Source: Actinomyces sp.
Lineage (GTDB): Bacteria; Actinomycetota; Actinomycetes; Actinomycetales; Actinomycetaceae
DNA length: 16,273 nucleotides
Direction: 5' to 3'
Assembly: GCA_018375675.1 (NCBI GenBank)
Contig: JAHACW010000051.1
Coordinates: 1-16,273 of the forward strand
Shown: positions 14,841 through 16,273 of the stretch, in pieces
How the letters are laid out: every line of letters begins with the position of its first letter
Position numbering within the stretch: the first letter of the stretch is position 1
The notes under the pieces: model-generated
Told to the model about the DNA's origin: nothing
The model's database searches: none
What the model saw: the letters and a program-made list of their open reading frames with translations, nothing else
Made by a program: the position numbers and the translations under genes

Positions 14841-15479
14841 ATGAACTCAATCGTCAGGGGCATCATCAACTTCCTCATCGGCGTCATCTCCGGCGCCACA
14901 GAGGAGGCGCAGAAGAACACCACGACCACCAAGACGGGGCAGCGTCAGTCGAGCAAGAAGTCGACGCCTCAGCCGCGTTCATCCTCGTCCTCTTCCGCGG
15001 ATTCCAGCTCCCACCACCACTACGAGGACCCGGCGACCTCGAATCGGCCCAAGACCTCGATCCGCGAAGCCAGCATCGCCGACGCACTCGCCCACGCCTC
15101 GTACACGCCCGTCATGGACGGCGACGCGGATCCCGGCGAGGTCGTGTGGACCTGGGTGCCCTACCAGGAGGATGCCTCCGTCGGTAAGGATCGCCCGGCC
15201 GTCGTCATCGGCGCGCAGGGCGAAGGCGTGTACATCCTGCAGCTGACGAGCAAGGACCACACGCGCGACGCCGCCCAGGAAGCTGCCGCCGGACGCTACT
15301 GGCTCGACATCGGCGCGGGCGACTGGGACTCGAAGGGACGTCCCTCCGAGGTTCGCCTCGACCGAGCCCTGTGGGTCAAGGCCACCGACGTGCGCCGCGA
15401 GGGCGCCATCCTGCCCAAGAAGACCTGGCAACTCATCGTCGATGCCCTCGAGGAGCACTACCGCACGCACGGCGACTGA
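14841..15479 (+). CDS. PemK/MazF-fold protein with N-terminal hydrophobic helix
   Basis: A 212-aa protein whose C-terminal domain (about 96-208) has the PemK/MazF fold signature: GEVVWTWVPYQED, GKDRPAVVI with R118, and YILQLTSKDH (131-140, T136/S137). These are the places where MazF RNases carry the substrate-binding Arg and the catalytic Thr/Ser. The N-terminus (1-18, MNSIVRGIINFLIGVIS) is a hydrophobic or amphipathic helix, followed by a Ser/Thr-rich low-complexity linker (about 25-70) with HHH at 58-60. No antitoxin gene lies beside it, so it is not a normal toxin-antitoxin operon; it may be membrane-tethered. The ATG at 14841 is preceded by a leaderless-type promoter and two DnaA boxes. 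Whether it cleaves RNA is unknown. Confidence 0.8.
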   Translation: MNSIVRGIINFLIGVISGATEEAQKNTTTTKTGQRQSSKKSTPQPRSSSSSSADSSSHHHYEDPATSNRPKTSIREASIADALAHASYTPVMDGDADPGEVVWTWVPYQEDASVGKDRPAVVIGAQGEGVYILQLTSKDHTRDAAQEAAAGRYWLDIGAGDWDSKGRPSEVRLDRALWVKATDVRREGAILPKKTWQLIVDALEEHYRTHGD

Positions 15480-15511
15480 CGCCTCGGACACGTGACCGAC
15501 CTTACGAGGCG
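15480..15511 (+). terminator. Weak stem-loop after the PemK-like gene
   Basis: CGCCTCG (15480-15486) and CGAGGCG (15505-15511) pair perfectly across an 18-nt loop, starting at the base after the stop codon. No T-tract follows. Confidence 0.35.
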
Positions 15512-15528
15512 CGAGAACGCCTAGGGAT

Positions 15529-15557
15529 ATGACGAAAAGGCCCCTTCCTGGTATGAT
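15529..15557 (+). promoter_or_regulatory. rpsT promoter
   Basis: ATGACG (15529-15534) and TATGAT (15552-15557) are separated by exactly 17 nt and fit a housekeeping sigma-A promoter. Transcription would start near 15564, giving a leader of about 128 nt before rpsT. Confidence 0.65.
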
Positions 15558-15563
15558 CGGTCG

Positions 15564-15691
15564 TTGGACTCCCGGCCTGGTCGGGCAGGGGGTCTGGTTA
15601 AGACCGTTTGCGGGTGTCCCCACGCCTAAGTCCCGGTCTTGACACAGCCCTCACCGACCCTGTCAGACATACATCAAGGAGAAATCCGACT
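15564..15691 (+). other. Long, possibly structured rpsT leader
   Basis: The predicted untranslated leader contains a perfect 7-bp long-range stem AAGACCG (15600-15606) / CGGTCTT (15634-15640) and a smaller CCCG/CGGG hairpin (15571-15585). It is long for a ribosomal protein gene with a plain promoter. S20 autoregulates translation of its own mRNA in E. coli; an equivalent here is only a guess. Confidence 0.35.
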
Positions 15692-15958
15692 GTGGCAAAC
15701 ATTAAGTCCCAGAAGAAGCGCATCCTCACCAACGAGAAGCGCCGCGTTCGTAACCAGTCCGTGAAGTCCGAGCTGAAGACCCTGGTCCGTCAGACCCGCG
15801 AGGCTGTTGAGGCCGGCGACAAGGAGAAGGCTCTCGCTGCACTGCGCGTCGCTTCGCGCAAGCTGGACGTCGCCGTCTCCAAGGGCGTCATCCACAAGAA
15901 CCAGGCTGCGAACCGCAAGTCCAAGCTTGCTCGTCGCGTCGCCTCGCTCGGTGACTGA
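15692..15958 (+). CDS. rpsT: 30S ribosomal protein S20
   Basis: An 88-aa basic, helical primary-binding protein of the 30S subunit that contacts 16S rRNA at the foot of the body. It shows the typical ANIKSQKKR start, [17 protein letters not shown], and the C-terminal [19 protein letters not shown]. The start is GTG at 15692, with AAGGAGA about nine nt upstream; the open frame further upstream is unsupported. It has its own promoter and terminator and is monocistronic. In many actinobacteria it diverges from lepA directly; here the TPR-like and PemK-like genes lie between. Confidence 0.98.
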   Translation: MANIKSQKKRILTNEKRRVRNQSVKSELKTLVRQTREAVEAGDKEKALAALRVASRKLDVAVSKGVIHKNQAANRKSKLARRVASLGD

Positions 15959-15980
15959 GCGCGAACGATAGTTTGACGTG

Positions 15981-16009
15981 AAGCGGGCCGCCCACTGGGC
16001 GGCCCGCTT
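15981..16009 (+). terminator. rpsT terminator
   Basis: A perfect 13-bp stem AAGCGGGCCGCCC / GGGCGGCCCGCTT with a 3-nt loop, followed by TCGTGT, 22 nt after the rpsT stop. This is the strongest intrinsic terminator in the window. Confidence 0.93.
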
Positions 16010-16103
16010 TCGTGTATCCCCACTCCCCCGTCGTCAGGCGCGAACCGCCCGCCCTGTGGCCTCAGCGCACACTACTTCCGCTCGCGAGCGTCAATACGCA
16101 CAA

Positions 16104-16120
16104 GCCGCGCGGGACGCGGC
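16104..16120. other. Small hairpin in the rpsT-ABC intergenic gap
   Basis: GCCGCG-N5-CGCGGC. The gap 16010-16208 holds this, the terminator at 16160-16189 and a C-rich run (16121-16130), and no coding frame that I would defend. Confidence 0.25.
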
Positions 16121-16159
16121 CCACCCCCCCGCGCTCCGGCGCCGGGCGCACATAACGAA

Positions 16160-16189
16160 GCCCCGGCCTCGTCGAAACGAGGCCGGGGC
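16160..16189 (-). terminator. Terminator of the ABC transporter gene
   Basis: A perfect 13-bp stem GCCCCGGCCTCGT / ACGAGGCCGGGGC around a CGAA loop, 19 nt past the stop of the minus-strand gene, followed on that strand by TTCGTT. It shares its 12-base arm with the hairpin at 61-111. Confidence 0.85.
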
Positions 16190-16208
16190 AAACGTGATCG
16201 TTGAGCGC

Positions 16209-16273
16209 TTACTCGAGCTCGAAAGCGCCCGTGTAGAGCTGGTAGTACACGCCCTTCTGGGCGATCAGATCAT
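16209..16273 (-). CDS. C-terminal end of an ABC transporter (partial)
   Basis: Only the last 21 codons are inside the window, ending DLIAQKGVYYQLYTGAFELE and TAA. This resembles the end of ABC exporter half-transporters with fused permease and ATPase, where the ATPase domain closes with a GxYxxLY-type segment. The Walker and signature motifs are outside the window, so the call rests on this short tail alone. A strong terminator follows. Confidence 0.5.
   Translation of the reverse strand, partial: DLIAQKGVYYQLYTGAFELE

Noticed and set aside
15553..15642. Leader peptide upstream of rpsT
   Set aside because: Its ATG lies inside the -10 box and would not be transcribed.
1..16273. CRISPR arrays, insertion sequences, tRNA or rRNA genes
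   Set aside because: No regularly spaced repeats, transposase motifs, or tRNA/rRNA-like sequence were seen on either strand by eye.

Overview
The window is a high-GC chromosomal segment from an actinobacterium. GC-rich codons, many GTG starts, an actinobacterial-type CIRCE operator, and the order lepA-hemW-DUF3097-hrcA-dnaJ-rsmE next to rpsT all point there. Family Actinomycetaceae (Actinomyces/Schaalia-like) is my best guess; I cannot fix the species.

Layout, left to right. At 122-2600 two minus-strand catabolic enzymes lie head-to-tail: a purine deaminase of the Add superfamily and a PepC/bleomycin-hydrolase cysteine aminopeptidase. A GalM-like epimerase (plus strand, 2726-3625) diverges from pepC and ends 6 nt from rsmE. 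From 3632 to 13550 everything is on the minus strand and reads lepA > trmB > hemW > [299-bp low-GC gap] > satD > membrane protein > DUF3097 > hrcA > dnaJ > rsmE. This is the conserved translation/stress cluster: EF4, a tRNA methyltransferase, a heme chaperone, the heat-shock repressor under its own CIRCE box, DnaJ2 and a 16S rRNA methyltransferase. A two-gene satD/membrane-protein module sits inside it. A divergent pair follows: a TPR-like helical-repeat protein (minus) and an orphan PemK/MazF-fold protein with an N-terminal hydrophobic helix (plus). Then come rpsT (S20) with its promoter, a possibly structured leader and a strong terminator, and finally the last residues of a minus-strand ABC transporter.

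The housekeeping genes are ordinary. Three places deserve a second look. (1) The satD/membrane-protein module: SatD carries the landmarks of a class III nucleotidyl cyclase core (two metal-type Asp, the transition-state Arg) plus a C-terminal HTH. It is translationally coupled to a polytopic membrane protein and preceded by a low-GC region with 20-bp repeats. (2) Two perfect DnaA boxes (TGTGGATAA) 30 bp apart sit directly upstream of an apparently leaderless promoter for the orphan PemK-like gene. (3) The DUF3097 protein shows Toprim-like motifs and also has a leaderless-type promoter. All of these are sequence-reading inferences without database support.
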